From CAIWXH01 sp964555675 (GTDB lineage: Bacteria; Chloroflexota; Chloroflexia; Chloroflexales; Chloroflexaceae), in contig CAZKTU010000062.1 of NCBI GenBank assembly GCA_964555675.1, positions 1 to 29,691 on the forward strand: a stretch of DNA of 29,691 nucleotides, written 5' to 3'. This document shows positions 8,237 to 16,617 of the stretch, piece by piece. Numbering within the stretch: the first letter of the stretch is position 1; every line of letters begins with the position of its first letter. Below the pieces are notes generated by a model. The model saw only the letters and a program-made list of their open reading frames with translations. It searched no databases and had not been told where the DNA came from. A program made the position numbers and the translations under genes.

Positions 8237-10717
8237 ATGCCGCAACGACTCCTGCTGCGCGCCGTGCAGCTCGCCCTTGTGATCGCCGCCGGGGCCTACC
8301 TGCTCTACTTTGCAGACCACGCCCGGCGGCTCCTCGGCTTCGCCTACCCCCTCGACTATGGCGAGGGTCCGCTCCTGGCCCAGGTCGACGCCCTGCTGGC
8401 GGGCACGCCGATCTGGCGGCTCTACGCCGACCCGGCCGCCCCGCCCTATCTGATCGTCAACTACCCGCCCCTCTACCTGCTGGCGAGCGCAGCCCTCGCG
8501 CCCCTGGCGGGCGGGGCTCTGCCGGCCGGGCGCCTGATCTCGCTGCTCGCCACCCTGGGCTGCGTCGCCGCCATCGCGCTCCTGAGCAGGCCGACGCCCA
8601 GCGCTCGGCCAGGCTCCGCTACTGCCGCGCCCTTCGCCCTGCACCCCTCGGCCCTGATCGCGCTGCTCTTTCTCACGGTGCCGATCGTGCGCGAGTGGTC
8701 GGTCCTGATGCGCGTGGACATGCTGGGCGTCTGTCTGGGGCTCTGGGGGCTGGTCGTGCTCACCCGCGGCGCGAGGCTCAGCCCGGCCCGGGCGGCGGGC
8801 GCTGGCCTATTGCTGGCCGCCTGCCTCTTCACCAAACCCTCGCTGATCGCCGCGCCCGCTGCGGCCGTTGGCTGGCTCGCCTGGCGCGTCTTGCGCGCGT
8901 CGAGCGTCGAGCGACCCGCACTCATAAGGGCGGGCCTCAGTCTGGTCGCTACGCTGGGCCTGGCCGGAGGTTTGGGCTTCGCCCTGCTCCAGTGGGCCAG
9001 CGGCGGCTGGTTCGCCCTGCACGTGGTCGCGGCCAACGCCAATAGCTGGCAGGCCGAGCTGGCGCGCGGCTTCTGGCGCCAGCAGCTCGCGCTGCGCTGG
9101 CCCCTCGCGGCCGCCGCGGCCCTGGCGAGCCTCTGGGCGCTCTGGCAGCGACGCGGCGCCGGCCTGATCTTGCCGCTGCTCTACACCCTCTTCGGGATCG
9201 TCACGGCTGTGGGTGTGGGCAAAGTGGGGGCCTACAGCAACTACTTCCTCGAGCTGTACGCCGGCCTGGTCTGGCTTGCCGCCGCGGCGGCGACGGGCGC
9301 CGAGCAACAGGCGAGCAGGGCGGCCCATCGCCCGTGGTCGCCGGACCTGCTGGTGGCCCTGGCATCCTCGCTCTTGCTGCTCGTCGCGCTGCTGTACTAC
9401 CCGCCCCTGTGGGACAAGAGCCGGCTGCGGCCGGCGGGCCTGATCGAGCCCAGCCCGCCCCGGCTGGCCTTCGGGCGCTACGGGCTGTGGGCCGACGCCG
9501 GGCGCGAGGGCGAGCTGCTGGCCGCGCAAGAGCGGGTCGGCGCGGCCCTGGCGGCCGAGGCGCGGGCGGCCGGCCCGCTGATCTTCACCGATCTGCCGGG
9601 CGTCGCCGCCGCCGCCGGGGTCACCTCGCGCCTGCAGGCCTTCGAGGCGCGGCAGCTGCTCGACCAGGGGCTCGACGACGAGGGCGAGCTGCTGCGCGAG
9701 CTGGCCAACGGGGCCGTCCCCCTGGCCGTGATCGACTACCTCGGCAACTGGCTCACGCCCGGAGTGATCGAGATCCTGCAGCGGCGCTACGCCCACGACG
9801 GCCCCCTCGGCACCTTCGACCTCTACAGGCCGGTCGATGCCGGGGCCGAGCGGCCGATCGCGCCGCCCGCTGCCTGGGCGGGCGGGCTGAGCCTGACGGG
9901 CTACAGCCTGGCCGACCCCACAGGCGCCGCCTTCGAGCCGGGCGAGCTCATGGCCCTGGCCCTCACCTGGCGCCGCGACGGGCCCGCGGCCGCCGGCGAG
10001 CCGAGCGTGGTCGTGCGACTGACGACCCCGGACGGCGCGCCCCTGCTCGAGGAGGAGCGCCCGCTGCTGTACGGCGTCTTCCCGCCGGCGGCCTGGCCCG
10101 AGGGCGCCGCCGTCCAGCATATGCAGCCGCTGGCGCTGCCCGCCGAGCTGCCCGACGGGGTCTACGCGCTGACGGTCAGCCTGCGCGAGGGCGGGGTCGC
10201 GGCCGGGCCCGAGCAGACGCTGACGACCCTCGAGGTTGCCGGCCAGGGAGGGATGTGGTTCGAGGAGACCGGCCGCTTCGTGCCGGCCCGCCTCATGCAG
10301 GCCTGGGCCGAGCTTGGCGGCCTCGAGCGGGCCGGGCTGCCCCTGACCCCGGCCGTCCCCTTCGCCTGGGGCCGGCTCCAGTGCTTCGAGCTGGTCTGCC
10401 TCGAGCTGCGGGACGGCGCTGCGGGGCTGCGCCCGCTGGGCGAGCGGCTGTATTTGGCCGAGACAATCAGGGGCGAAAGCTGCGCCACAGGCGAGGCGGG
10501 CGCAGGCGGGCTCTGTCCGGGCTTTGCGAGCGCCTACGAGCAGTACGCCGACCTGGGCGCGGCGCTGAGCGGCGAGCTGCAGCGCAACGACTGGGTCGTG
10601 CAGTGGACCGAGGCGGCGCGCCTCGAACGACGGCCCGCCGAGCCCGCAATCGGCCTCGGACGTCTGGGCGACGAGAGCCTGCGCCTACCGCCGGGGACGC
10701 CCTACAGGTGGCCCTGA
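8237..10717 (+). CDS. Large polytopic membrane protein, GT-C glycosyltransferase-like, with C-terminal extracytoplasmic modules
   Basis: 826 residues. The N-terminal half has about nine to ten hydrophobic segments. After the first one comes PLDYGEGPLL, an acidic loop motif like that of GT-C (PMT/ArnT-like, glycosyltransferase 39) enzymes, which use lipid-linked sugar donors. The C-terminal half (about 440-826) is soluble. It contains a beta-sandwich-like part (SLTGYSLADPTG, LPDGVYALTVSLREGG) and then a module with GGLERAGLPLTP, WGRLQCFE and a final IGLGRLGDE. I recall this last module from Chloroflexota surface proteins. A role in cell-surface glycosylation or polysaccharide assembly is inference. 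The start is the ATG at 8237; longer in-frame starts would translate the repeat element. Confidence 0.75.
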   Translation: MPQRLLLRAVQLALVIAAGAYLLYFADHARRLLGFAYPLDYGEGPLLAQVDALLAGTPIWRLYADPAAPPYLIVNYPPLYLLASAALAPLAGGALPAGRLISLLATLGCVAAIALLSRPTPSARPGSATAAPFALHPSALIALLFLTVPIVREWSVLMRVDMLGVCLGLWGLVVLTRGARLSPARAAGAGLLLAACLFTKPSLIAAPAAAVGWLAWRVLRASSVERPALIRAGLSLVATLGLAGGLGFALLQWASGGWFALHVVAANANSWQAELARGFWRQQLALRWPLAAAAALASLWALWQRRGAGLILPLLYTLFGIVTAVGVGKVGAYSNYFLELYAGLVWLAAAAATGAEQQASRAAHRPWSPDLLVALASSLLLLVALLYYPPLWDKSRLRPAGLIEPSPPRLAFGRYGLWADAGREGELLAAQERVGAALAAEARAAGPLIFTDLPGVAAAAGVTSRLQAFEARQLLDQGLDDEGELLRELANGAVPLAVIDYLGNWLTPGVIEILQRRYAHDGPLGTFDLYRPVDAGAERPIAPPAAWAGGLSLTGYSLADPTGAAFEPGELMALALTWRRDGPAAAGEPSVVVRLTTPDGAPLLEEERPLLYGVFPPAAWPEGAAVQHMQPLALPAELPDGVYALTVSLREGGVAAGPEQTLTTLEVAGQGGMWFEETGRFVPARLMQAWAELGGLERAGLPLTPAVPFAWGRLQCFELVCLELRDGAAGLRPLGERLYLAETIRGESCATGEAGAGGLCPGFASAYEQYADLGAALSGELQRNDWVVQWTEAARLERRPAEPAIGLGRLGDESLRLPPGTPYRWP

Positions 10718-10865
10718 CGAGCGGGGCTGAACATAATCTGTCATCCGCATCCCATGATAATGCAGGCCGTAGTTTACAATCTTTTCATCGCAAGAAAGGG
10801 CATTTTACCCGCCCTGATGCCGAAAGATTGAACTTGGCAACCCGGGATGACTCGGGCGGACGCGC

Positions 10866-10894
10866 TTGACAAAATACTAACCCTATACGATTCT
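10866..10894 (+). promoter_or_regulatory. Candidate promoter upstream of the subtilase
   Basis: A perfect -35 TTGACA (10866-10871) with GATTCT (10889-10894) 17 nt later. The -10 match is poor (3 of 6), so the exact box is uncertain. If used, the transcript has a leader of more than 300 nt. Confidence 0.4.
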
Positions 10895-11103
10895 ATCTAG
10901 TATCATCCTTCACATAAAAGGCTGAGGGCCAGCGACGGCCTACCAGCGGTGTCGGGCTATTCGAGCCCGGCGCTTTCTGTATGGTCGATCGCGCGCGTGG
11001 GCCTCGCTTCTGGCCGCGTCCGCCCCCGACCGGCGACAAAGTGCGAGGCATTACAAAGGCACGAAAGGAGGGCGCCCCCCAGAGCGTGTGTTGCCATAAT
11101 TAT

Positions 11104-11119
11104 TGTGTTAGCTATCACA
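11104..11119. promoter_or_regulatory. CRP/FNR-like operator
   Basis: TGTGTTAGCTATCACA is a 16-bp near-palindrome with one mismatch to the CRP pattern TGTGA-N6-TCACA. It overlaps the region just after a CATAAT hexamer (11095-11100) and lies 110 nt before the subtilase start. No CRP-family regulator gene is in the window, so this rests on pattern alone. Confidence 0.4.
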
Positions 11120-11229
11120 GTTGAAGTAGGGGCCTAACCGACACAGCGCCCCCGCTCCCGACACTTCTGCCGGTCCCCACAAGCTCCAGGTCGAGCCGCG
11201 TGGTCGCTAAACTTCAGGGAGTCTCACTC

Positions 11230-14200
11230 ATGCTTCGTGCTAGAAGCAATACTGCGCTGAGCCTGCTCAGCCTTTTCGCTCTGTTCGCCCTGCTGCTTGG
11301 AAACGCCCCCCTTGCCGCCGCCCAGGAGGGCGCTTCGCGCGGGGACGCCAGCGGCTTCACCGCCACTCCGCTGCCCGACAGCGCCTTCGAGGGCACGATC
11401 GAGTCGACGGTCTCGAAGACTGAGTTTGCCGATAGCGACTATGTCAACTACCTGGTGAAGATCAGCGACGCCTCGCTGGCCACCTACGACGGTAGCATCC
11501 CCGGCCTGGCCGCCACCAGCCCCAAAGTGACGGGTAAGCCTCTGGACGTCAGCTCGCCCGAGAGCGTCGCCTATCTGGCCTATCTGAACGGGAAGATCGA
11601 CGCCCTGGTCGCCAATCTGCAGGCGGCCATCCCCGGCCTGCGCGTGGGCCACCGCTTCGACGTGGTGCTCGGCGGCGTATCCGTGCAGCTGCCCCAGCGC
11701 TTCCTCGAGCGCCTGCCCTTCGTCAGCGGCGTCAGCGGCGTCCTCGCCGACGACCTGATGACGATCGACACCTTCAACAGCCCGCAGTTCATCGGCGCGC
11801 CGACCACCTGGCGCCGCCTGGGCGGCCAGGAGAAGGCGGGCGAGGGCGTGATCGTCGGCATCCTCGACTCGGGTATCTGGCCCGAGACCGACTCGTTCGC
11901 CGACCCCGACCCCTCGGGCAAGCCCTTCGCCACCCCGCGCCCGCGCACCGACGGCACGCCCTGGCCCTGCGACTTCAGCAGCGGCACCAACCCCGGCGCG
12001 CCCTTCAGCTGCAACAACAAGCTGATCAGCGCCCAGCGCTTCATGGACACCTACGAGGCCGTCATCGGCCTCGAGCCCTACGAGTTCACCTCGGCCCGCG
12101 ACGATGACGGCCACGGCTCGCACACGGCCAGCACCGCCGCCGGCAACTACGGCGTGAGCGTGAAGGTCGGCAACCGCGACTTCGGCGAGATCTCGGGCAT
12201 CTCCCCGCGCTCCCACGTGGTCGCCTACAAGGTCTGTGGCGAGCAGGGCTGCTTCGGCAGCGACTCGGCCGCCGCGATCGAGCAGTCGATCGTCGACGGC
12301 GTGGACGTGCTGAACTTCTCGATCAGCGGCGGCGCCAATCCCTACAGCGACGCCGTCTCGCTGGCCTTCCTCGAGGCCTACGACGCCGGCATCTTCGTGG
12401 CCGCCTCGGCCGGCAACAGCGGCCCGACGGCCGAGACAGTGGCCCACCGCGGCCCCTGGATCACCACTGTGGCCGCCAGCACCCAGAACCGCGGCTACCT
12501 CAGCACCGTCTCGCTGACCGGCAGCGCGGGCGCCACCCTCACCCTCGTCGGCGGCAGCCAGGGCGACGGCGTCGCCACGCCCTCCCCGGTGGTGATCAAC
12601 ACGGCCGACATCCTCTGCCAGAGCCCGGCCGCCCCCGGCTCGTTCGCCGGCAAGATCGTGGTCTGCCGCCGCGGCGTCAACGCCCGCACCGACAAGAGTG
12701 CCAACGTCGCCGCCGGCGGCGCCGTGGGCATGCTGCTCTACAACCCCGGCCCCTCCAGCGTCGACACCGACCTGCACAGCATCCCGACCGTGCACTTCGA
12801 CGGCGGCCCCGGCAGCGCCGGCGAGCAGCTGCTCGCCTTCCTGGCGGCCAACCCCAGCACCAGCGCCACCTTCACCGCCGGCGTGATCGGCGACATCCAG
12901 GGCGACGTGATCGCCGGCTTCAGCTCGCGCGGCGGCCCCAACCAGACCCTGGGCGTCAGCAAGCCCGACATCACCGCGATCGGCGTCAACGTGCTGGCCG
13001 GCTACACCGGCGAGGCCTACGGCGTGACGCTGCCCGGCCCCTTCAGCTTCCTGAGCGGCACCTCGATGTCGAGCCCCCACATCGCCGGCACCGCCGCCCT
13101 GCTCAAGGACCTGCACCCCGACTGGACCCCCGGCCAGATCAAGTCGGCCCTGATGACCACGGCCAAGGTCGCCGGTCTGGTCAAAGAGGACGGGGTCACC
13201 CCCGCCACCGCCTTCGACACCGGCAGCGGCCGCGTCGACATGACCCGCGCCTGGAACCCCGGCCTGACCTTCGACGAGACTGCGGCGAACTACCGCGCCC
13301 TCGAGGCCGAGCTCTGGAACGCCAACTACCCCAGCCTCTACATCCCGCGCATGCCCGGCATCATCACGGTCAAGCGCACCGCCACCAACGTAACCGGCGA
13401 CGACGAGGAGTTCGAGCTGCGAGTCTCGTACCCCGCCGGCCAGCCCAAGGACTGGTCGGTGAAGGTCCCGTCCGAGCTCGAGATCGACGAGAAGCGCTCG
13501 AAGAGCTTCGAGATCACGGTTGACGCCCGCGACGTGCCCCTCGGCGCGACGCGCTTCGCCACCATCCTGATCACCAGCGAGGACCGCAAGTCGGCCCTGC
13601 GCTTCCCGGTCACGATCGTGCGCCGCCAGGCCGACCTCGCGGTGACCACCAGCTGTGACCCGGCGACGATCATCCGCGGCAACAGCACCAGCTGCACGGT
13701 CAATATGACCAACAACAGCAGCAACGATGCGAACGTCAGCATGCTGACCCAGCTGCCCAAGGAGCTGCAGCTCGTCGCCAGCAGCGTGACCGGCGGCACC
13801 GCTGTCGGCCGCGACCGCGTGCGCTTCACCGGGACCATCCCGGCCCGCAGGCCGACCGACGTGAGCGCGACGATCAACCCGCTCGCCTCACCCGCCGGCT
13901 TCCTGCCCCTGAGTGGCTTCGGCATCGCGCCGATCGGCGGGGTGGGCGACGAGACGATCAGCAACTTCAACGTGCCCGCCTTCTCGTACGGCGGCAAGAC
14001 CTACACCCGCATCGGCATCGTCTCGAACGGCTACGTCGTGCTGGGCGGCGGCACGGGCGCCGACATCGACTTCGTCAACACCAGCCTGCCCAACCCGGCC
14101 GCCCCGAACAACGTGCTGGCCCCCTTCTGGTCTGACCTCAACCCCGGCGCGGCCGGCGCGATCCGCATCGGTACGCTGGGCGATGGGGTCAACAGCTGGA

Positions 14201-14619
14201 TCGTCGTGGACTTCGCCGGCGTGGCGAACTTCTCGGCCCCGGCCACCCAGCGCAACAGCTTCCAGGTCTGGATCAGCTACACCCAGCCCGATGACGTCAG
14301 CTTCACCTACGGCACGGTCACGGGCGGCGACGGTGGCTTCCTGACCGTCGGCGCCGAGAACGAAGAGGGCAACACCGGCACGACGATCTTCCTCAACGGC
14401 GCGCCGGCGGCCAACGCCCCGCGTCCGTCGAACGCCACCGGCTACGAGATCGACGTGACCGCGGCCCCCGGCCAGACCTTCTCGCAGAGCGTCGGCTTCT
14501 CGGCGACGGGCCGCCAGAAGGGCCCCTACACCCTCTACAGCTTCGTCCAGGCTAACACCTTCCAGGGCACGGCGGTCGGCCGCTTCGCCGGCGAGGTGCT
14601 GCCCCGCCCCGAGGACTAG
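11230..14619 (+). CDS. Secreted subtilisin-like serine protease (S8) with I9, PA and C-terminal beta domains
   Basis: 1,129 residues from ATG 11230, with AGGGAG 8 nt upstream. A Sec signal peptide (about 1-31, ending ANAPLAAA-like before QEG; seen as LLLGNAPLAAAQEG) is followed by an inhibitor-I9-like propeptide (about 70-178). The S8 domain has Asp213 in GILDSGIWPE, His295 in DDDGHGSHT, oxyanion Asn396 in SAGNSGP and nucleophile Ser612 in SGTSMSSPH. A PA domain (about 450-550) is inserted before the Ser motif, as in plant subtilases and bacterial lactocepins. Beyond residue 690 come an Fn3-like domain, a DUF11-like segment with two Cys, and a nidogen-like beta domain (SYGGKTYTRIGIVSNGYVVLG). 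It is extracellular and probably auto-processed. No sortase or PEP-CTERM tail is seen. Confidence 0.93.
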   Translation: MLRARSNTALSLLSLFALFALLLGNAPLAAAQEGASRGDASGFTATPLPDSAFEGTIESTVSKTEFADSDYVNYLVKISDASLATYDGSIPGLAATSPKVTGKPLDVSSPESVAYLAYLNGKIDALVANLQAAIPGLRVGHRFDVVLGGVSVQLPQRFLERLPFVSGVSGVLADDLMTIDTFNSPQFIGAPTTWRRLGGQEKAGEGVIVGILDSGIWPETDSFADPDPSGKPFATPRPRTDGTPWPCDFSSGTNPGAPFSCNNKLISAQRFMDTYEAVIGLEPYEFTSARDDDGHGSHTASTAAGNYGVSVKVGNRDFGEISGISPRSHVVAYKVCGEQGCFGSDSAAAIEQSIVDGVDVLNFSISGGANPYSDAVSLAFLEAYDAGIFVAASAGNSGPTAETVAHRGPWITTVAASTQNRGYLSTVSLTGSAGATLTLVGGSQGDGVATPSPVVINTADILCQSPAAPGSFAGKIVVCRRGVNARTDKSANVAAGGAVGMLLYNPGPSSVDTDLHSIPTVHFDGGPGSAGEQLLAFLAANPSTSATFTAGVIGDIQGDVIAGFSSRGGPNQTLGVSKPDITAIGVNVLAGYTGEAYGVTLPGPFSFLSGTSMSSPHIAGTAALLKDLHPDWTPGQIKSALMTTAKVAGLVKEDGVTPATAFDTGSGRVDMTRAWNPGLTFDETAANYRALEAELWNANYPSLYIPRMPGIITVKRTATNVTGDDEEFELRVSYPAGQPKDWSVKVPSELEIDEKRSKSFEITVDARDVPLGATRFATILITSEDRKSALRFPVTIVRRQADLAVTTSCDPATIIRGNSTSCTVNMTNNSSNDANVSMLTQLPKELQLVASSVTGGTAVGRDRVRFTGTIPARRPTDVSATINPLASPAGFLPLSGFGIAPIGGVGDETISNFNVPAFSYGGKTYTRIGIVSNGYVVLGGGTGADIDFVNTSLPNPAAPNNVLAPFWSDLNPGAAGAIRIGTLGDGVNSWIVVDFAGVANFSAPATQRNSFQVWISYTQPDDVSFTYGTVTGGDGGFLTVGAENEEGNTGTTIFLNGAPAANAPRPSNATGYEIDVTAAPGQTFSQSVGFSATGRQKGPYTLYSFVQANTFQGTAVGRFAGEVLPRPED

Positions 14620-14630
14620 GCGCTGTTCAA

Positions 14631-14659
14631 CCGGCAACGTCGCGTACGCTCGTTGCCGG
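14631..14659. other. Hairpin downstream of the subtilase
   Basis: CCGGCAACG (14631-14639) pairs with CGTTGCCGG (14651-14659) around an 11-nt loop. No T-run follows. It probably protects the transcript 3' end or acts with the two hairpins after it. Confidence 0.55.
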
Positions 14660-14668
14660 CTAGACGAC

Positions 14669-14695
14669 CTCAGGGAGGGCCTGGCCCTCCCTGAG
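14669..14695. other. Long perfect hairpin between two terminator-like hairpins
   Basis: A 13-bp perfect inverted repeat, CTCAGGGAGGGCC with GGCCCTCCCTGAG, separated by one base. It lacks a T-tract. Confidence 0.55.
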
Positions 14696-14710
14696 CCACC
14701 CGTTACGAAA

Positions 14711-14750
14711 ACGCAGCCGGGGGTGTATCCCCCGGCTGCGTTGTTTTGTG
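14711..14750. terminator. Bidirectional intrinsic terminator
   Basis: A 13-bp GC-rich stem (14711-14723 with 14729-14741) and a TGTAT loop, followed by TGTTTTG on the plus strand. On the minus strand it is followed by TTTTCG. It lies between the convergent subtilase and the small minus-strand gene at 14765. Confidence 0.85.
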
Positions 14751-14764
14751 CCCGCTGGCCGTCC

Positions 14765-15055
14765 CTAGCCGCAGAGAAAGGCCGGACGACCCTCGGCGCT
14801 ATGGTAGTTGTAGCGCTGGCCCGCGACACGCAGCACGATCAGGGCGCCCTCGACCAGAGCCTGCATGTAGGCCCGCCCCGGCTGCGGGCAGCCAGCGCTC
14901 GCGTCGGGCCAGATCACGGCCTGCACACCCTCGACCTCAATCGTGGCCGGCTCAACCCCGAGCCGGCCCGCGAGGTCGGCCCTGGCCCCATCGACCAGGG
15001 CCCCGAGGGGCCCGAGGTAGGGCGGCGAAAAGCTGTCGATCACCTGGTGGGCCAT
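14765..15055 (-). CDS. Small stand-alone WPDxSxGCPQPG-domain protein
   Basis: 96 residues starting at ATG 15053-15055, 2 nt after the TAA of the upstream lipoprotein gene, with GAGG overlapping that stop as ribosome site; translation is probably coupled. It shares with that lipoprotein the core DLAGRLG, WPDASAGCPQPG, a following EG and YNYH, and a final Cys. It therefore looks like a tandem duplicate of the lipoprotein's C-terminal domain that lacks signal peptide, lipobox and linker. Two conserved Cys could form a disulfide, which would be odd for a cytoplasmic protein. Function unknown. The gene ends just before a bidirectional terminator. Confidence 0.8.
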   Translation of the reverse strand: MAHQVIDSFSPPYLGPLGALVDGARADLAGRLGVEPATIEVEGVQAVIWPDASAGCPQPGRAYMQALVEGALIVLRVAGQRYNYHSAEGRPAFLCG

Positions 15056-15057
15056 GG

Positions 15058-15636
15058 TTACCTCGCCGGGTTCTCGCAATAGTTGAACTGGCCCCGGTCG
15101 TCGCCGTGGTAGGCGTACTCCTTGCCGTCCACCGCCACCACCACGCGGAAGCCCTCGGTGAGCACCTGGGGGTACATCATGCCCGGCTGGGGGCAGCCGA
15201 GCGAGCCGTCGGGCCACGATACGGCCTCGGCGCTGACCAGGCTGATGCTGGTGGGCAGCGCGCCCAGGCGGCCCGCCAGGTCGGCGATAATCGCGTCGAT
15301 AGTGGCCTGGGGCACGATCCCGCCGCTGCCGCCCAGGGCGGTAGGCGCTGCAGCGACGGCCGTAGCGCCGGCGACCACGGCGGTGCCGGCGACGACCGTG
15401 GCCGTGCCCGCCGCCTCGGCCACAGAGGTTGCGGCCTGGGCGACTACGGTCGGGTCGCCTACAGCCGGCGAAACAGTCGCGAGCAGGGCGGGCGCCGCCG
15501 TCGCCACAGCATCGACGGCGGGGGCCACGGCGGTGGCCTGAGCGCCTGGCGACTGGGGGGCCGCGCCACAGGCCGCCAGGCTCAAGGCCGCGGCGAGCGC
15601 GAAGATCATTACAGTCACGGGTCGTCGCTTGAGCAT
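15058..15636 (-). CDS. Lipoprotein with Ala/Thr/Val-rich linker and WPDxSxGCPQPG domain
   Basis: 192 residues with a strong AGGAGG site upstream of ATG 15634-15636. The N-terminus is a type II signal peptide with lipobox LAAC (Cys23), so the mature protein is lipid-anchored outside the cytoplasmic membrane. A low-complexity Ala/Val/Thr linker (about 27-100) leads to a C-terminal domain with SWPDGSLGCPQPGMMYPQ, VVVAVDGKEYAYHG and a terminal YC. I recall similar small domains from Chloroflexota lipoproteins, but no function is known to me. It forms an operon with its shorter paralogous neighbour. Confidence 0.85.
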   Translation of the reverse strand: MLKRRPVTVMIFALAAALSLAACGAAPQSPGAQATAVAPAVDAVATAAPALLATVSPAVGDPTVVAQAATSVAEAAGTATVVAGTAVVAGATAVAAAPTALGGSGGIVPQATIDAIIADLAGRLGALPTSISLVSAEAVSWPDGSLGCPQPGMMYPQVLTEGFRVVVAVDGKEYAYHGDDRGQFNYCENPAR

Positions 15637-15711
15637 CGAGAGTTCCTCCTGAGTCGAGCTTGTCCCCCATAGGACGCTCGCGGGCGGGCCATCGTTCCAG
15701 CAGCCCTGTGC

Positions 15712-15717
15712 TATACT
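15712..15717 (+). promoter_or_regulatory. Probable -10 box (TATACT)
   Basis: TATACT 37 nt before the GTG start at 15755. No convincing -35. Confidence 0.4.
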
Positions 15718-15754
15718 ACAGGCTGCCTGCCAATGGTCAAGTGGGAGCCAGGGC

Positions 15755-16525
15755 GTGGATCAGATCAGCCTGTCGATTGTACTGCCATTCGCCGGCGGGT
15801 CGGGCTCGCTCGCGACGACGGTGGCCGAGTGTCTCGCCCTGACCACGCAGCACGCCGCCGACGTCGAGCTTATCCTCGCCGACGACGCCAGCAGCGACGG
15901 GGCCGCAGCCCTGGCCGATCGGCTTGCGGGGACTCACGGCGCAGTCGCGGTGATCCACTATCCGCGCCGGCGCGGCTATAGGCAGACCCTGCGCGACGCC
16001 TGGGGTGTCGCCCGTGGCAGCTACATCGCCGCCCTCGACCTCGCCGGCCCCGCCTCGGCCGCCGACATCGCCCGCCTGCTCCCCGCCCCACCTCAGCACG
16101 CCGCCATCCTCGGCTACAGGGTGCCCACGCCGCGCCGCCCAACCGAGCTCGCCTTCGCCGCAGCCGTCAGCGCGCGTATCGCCCCGGGCCTGCGCGATCC
16201 GGCCCTGGGCCTCGGCCTGTTCCGCGCCGACCTGCGCGACTTGCTCCTCCCCGTCGGGCCCGACGCCCTGGCCCACGCCGAGCTCTACGCCGCCGCCGGC
16301 AGGCGCGGCCTCGCCACAGCCCAGATCGCCGTCGCGGGGAAGACGGCCCGCACGACGCCCCCCTCCCTCGCCGAGATCGCGGCCGCCCTCGCCGGGGGCG
16401 AGGCCCGCCCCGACGCCAACGCCCCGGACCCCAGCCGACCCGCCCGCCAGCGAACCGCCGTCGGCGCCAGCTTGCTCCTTGCAGTGGGCAGCCTGTGGGC
16501 GCTGCGGCGACGCCGTCGCCCCTAG
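15755..16525 (+). CDS. Degenerate family-2 glycosyltransferase-like protein
   Basis: 256 residues from a GTG start with a GGGAG-like site. The N-terminus follows the GT-A/GT2 pattern: LSIVLPFAGG, then LILADDASSDG (nucleotide-binding Asp pair) and a GYRQTLRDAWGVARGSYIAALD helix-strand unit. At the place of the metal-binding DxD the sequence is LDLAG, so the second Asp is missing, and the acceptor half is shortened. The C-terminus is a hydrophobic stretch (ASLLLAVGSLWAL) followed by five Arg and a Pro, which suggests a tail anchor. It may be an inactive or repurposed transferase; an active metal-independent enzyme is the alternative. Confidence 0.7.
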   Translation: MDQISLSIVLPFAGGSGSLATTVAECLALTTQHAADVELILADDASSDGAAALADRLAGTHGAVAVIHYPRRRGYRQTLRDAWGVARGSYIAALDLAGPASAADIARLLPAPPQHAAILGYRVPTPRRPTELAFAAAVSARIAPGLRDPALGLGLFRADLRDLLLPVGPDALAHAELYAAAGRRGLATAQIAVAGKTARTTPPSLAEIAAALAGGEARPDANAPDPSRPARQRTAVGASLLLAVGSLWALRRRRRP

Positions 16526-16617
16526 GCAGAGCCACAACATTCGCCGTCTTTCGAGCGTCGTATGATCGTAGGCCCGAGGCTCCCAGGCCTCGGCAGAGCA
16601 GAAGGAGTACCCTAACC

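Larger units (their letters stand above)
10718..11229. other. 512-bp non-coding leader of the subtilase gene
   Basis: No credible gene. The stretch is AT-richer than its surroundings at 10730-10920. It contains a TTGACA (10866-10871), a GGCC-AGCGAC-GGCC hairpin (10927-10940), a hairpin CGGGCT-ATTCG-AGCCCG (about 10954-10970) and a CRP-like palindrome (11104-11119). A short 62-codon frame at 10949-11137 shows no protein-like features. I could not match the leader to any riboswitch class by eye. Confidence 0.6.

Noticed and set aside
11035..11090. Possible c-di-GMP-I (GEMM) riboswitch
   Set aside because: ACAAAGGCACGAAAGG looks superficially similar, but the conserved GACGCAAAGCC and the receptor are missing.
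10949..11137. 62-codon frame in the subtilase leader
   Set aside because: No ribosome site, no protein-like pattern, and it overlaps hairpins and the CRP-like site.
14765..15670. 301-codon minus-strand frame covering both small domain genes
   Set aside because: Only its last 96 codons are protein-like; the rest is out of frame with the lipoprotein.
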